Shown: positions 5,500 to 6,502 of the stretch, in pieces
How positions within the stretch are numbered: position 1 is the stretch's first letter
Layout: every line of letters begins with the position of its first letter
DNA from: Bacillota bacterium
Lineage (GTDB): Bacteria; Bacillota; Bacilli; Lactobacillales; Enterococcaceae
Assembly (NCBI GenBank): GCA_023389005.1
Contig: JAEWFE010000125.1
Location: 1-6,502, forward strand
Length of the DNA stretch: 6,502 nucleotides
Direction of reading: 5' to 3'
Notes under the pieces: model-generated
Database searches by the model: none
What the model saw: the letters and a program-made list of their open reading frames with translations, nothing else
Told to the model about the DNA's origin: nothing
Translations under genes and position numbers: made by a program

Positions 5500-6408
5500 A
5501 TGTCAAAATTAACGGTACAAGAAATGATTTTAACCTTGCAAAAATTCTGGTCAGACAATGGCTGTATGTTAATGCAAGCCTATGACACAGAAAAAGGGGC
5601 TGGAACCATGAGCCCGTATACTTTTTTAAGAGCCATTGGTCCAGAGCCATGGAATGCGGCATATGTTGAGCCATCACGTCGTCCTGCTGATGGTCGTTAT
5701 GGAGAAAATCCTAACCGCTTATACCAACATCATCAATTCCAAGTTGTTATGAAACCATCGCCTGAAAATATTCAAGAACTATATCTTGAAAGTTTGAAGC
5801 TATTAGGGATTGATCCGTTAGCCCATGATATTCGCTTTGTTGAAGATAACTGGGAAAATCCTTCAATGGGCTGTGCAGGCCTAGGTTGGGAAGTTTGGTT
5901 AGATGGGATGGAAATTACGCAATTTACTTATTTCCAACAAGTAGGAGGACTCGCTTGTCATCCGGTAACTGCTGAAATTACTTACGGTTTGGAACGTCTC
6001 GCTTCTTACATTCAAGAAGTTGAAAGTGTTTATGATTTAGAGTGGACCAAGGGCGTAAAATATGGCGAAATTTTCCGTCATCCTGAATATGAACATTCTA
6101 AATATTCATTTGAATTAAGTGATCAAGAATTACTACTTTCTAACTTTAATCATTTTGAAGCTGAAGCCAAACGCTGTATTGAAGAAAACTTAGTACATCC
6201 AGCTTATGATTATATTTTAAAATGTTCACATAACTTTAACTTGCTTGATGCCCGTGGTGCGGTATCGGTAACTGAACGTGCAGGCTATTTAGCGCGTATT
6301 CGCAATATGGCGAGAGAAGTAGCGAAACGTTTTGTGGAAGAACGTAAAAAATTAGGTTTCCCCTTACTATCACGGGAAGAAGCCCAAAAATATTTAGATG
6401 AGGAGTAA
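5500..6408 (+). CDS. glyQ: Glycyl-tRNA synthetase alpha subunit
   Basis: Catalytic alpha subunit of the bacterial alpha2-beta2 glycyl-tRNA synthetase, a class II enzyme that activates glycine with ATP and charges tRNA-Gly in the cytosol. The 302-residue product matches the family length. Highly conserved blocks are present: FWSDNGCMLMQAYDTEKGAG (17-36, with the family's variable DN), GPEPWNAAYVEPSRRPADGR (47-66), the motif-2-like RLYQHHQFQVVMKPSP (73-88), FVEDNWENPSMGCAGLGWEV (113-132), motif 3 ITYGLERLASYIQ (160-172) and LDARGAVSVTERAGYLARIR (249-268). The start is fixed by AAGGAG seven bases upstream and by family alignment at MSKLTVQEMI. Expression should be governed by the T-box at about 4857-5074 through tRNA-Gly charging. 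The palindromic array lies between that switch and this gene. glyS starts four bases after the stop. Confidence 0.98.
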   Translation: MSKLTVQEMILTLQKFWSDNGCMLMQAYDTEKGAGTMSPYTFLRAIGPEPWNAAYVEPSRRPADGRYGENPNRLYQHHQFQVVMKPSPENIQELYLESLKLLGIDPLAHDIRFVEDNWENPSMGCAGLGWEVWLDGMEITQFTYFQQVGGLACHPVTAEITYGLERLASYIQEVESVYDLEWTKGVKYGEIFRHPEYEHSKYSFELSDQELLLSNFNHFEAEAKRCIEENLVHPAYDYILKCSHNFNLLDARGAVSVTERAGYLARIRNMAREVAKRFVEERKKLGFPLLSREEAQKYLDEE

Positions 6409-6412
6409 GAGA

Positions 6413-6502
6413 ATGGCTAAGAATTTTTTATTAGAAATTGGTTTAGAAGAAATGCCGGCACATGTAGTTTTGCCAAGTATGAATCAATTAAAAGAAAAGT
6501 GT
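6413..6502 (+). CDS. glyS: Glycyl-tRNA synthetase beta subunit, 3' end outside window
   Basis: The beta subunit pairs with GlyQ and supplies most tRNA recognition in the alpha2-beta2 enzyme. Only 30 of roughly 690 expected residues are visible. MAKNFLLEIGLEEMPAHVV is the characteristic family N-terminus. The ATG lies four bases after the glyQ stop, with AGGAG (6401-6405) in the last glyQ codons seven bases upstream, so the two subunits are co-transcribed and probably translationally linked. The frame is open to the window end. Confidence 0.95.
   Translation, partial: MAKNFLLEIGLEEMPAHVVLPSMNQLKEKC

Overview
This is a low-GC Firmicutes (Bacillota) chromosomal segment, most likely from Enterococcus or a close relative. 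That assignment rests on AT-rich codon use, the gene order pgpH-ybeY-dgkA-era-recO-glyQ-glyS, strong purine-rich ribosome binding sites, a T-box leader on glyQS, and a tandem palindromic repeat of a kind I associate with enterococci. All genes lie on the + strand and the species cannot be fixed by eye.

Positions 1-4784 are a tightly packed housekeeping operon. It holds a 5'-truncated pgpH (7TM-HD cyclic-di-AMP phosphodiesterase), ybeY (16S rRNA maturation endonuclease), dgkA (undecaprenol/diacylglycerol kinase), era (ribosome-assembly GTPase with a KH domain) and recO (recombination mediator). pgpH/ybeY share one base (TAATG), ybeY/dgkA overlap by 17 bases, and the other two gaps are 18 and 12 bases, so a single transcript with some translational coupling is expected. 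All visible catalytic motifs are intact.

Positions 4785-5499 carry no gene. They hold, in order, a likely promoter (4821-4850), a glycine T-box riboswitch (about 4857-5074, GGC specifier, UGGA acceptor-end bulge, mutually exclusive antiterminator and terminator), and then about 380 bases (5077-5458) of a three-unit tandem array. The array has a period of 134-135 bases and each full unit folds into a long hairpin. It sits inside the glyQS leader, between the T-box attenuator and the glyQ ribosome binding site.

Positions 5500-6502 carry complete glyQ (glycyl-tRNA synthetase alpha subunit) and the first 30 codons of glyS (beta subunit). Uncharged tRNA-Gly should relieve T-box termination and raise synthesis of the enzyme that charges it. 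The genes are ordinary; the palindromic array within the leader is the unusual part. It is probably a modular miniature mobile repeat, similar to what I recall of the E. faecalis EFAR elements, and it adds large RNA hairpins to every antiterminated glyQS mRNA.
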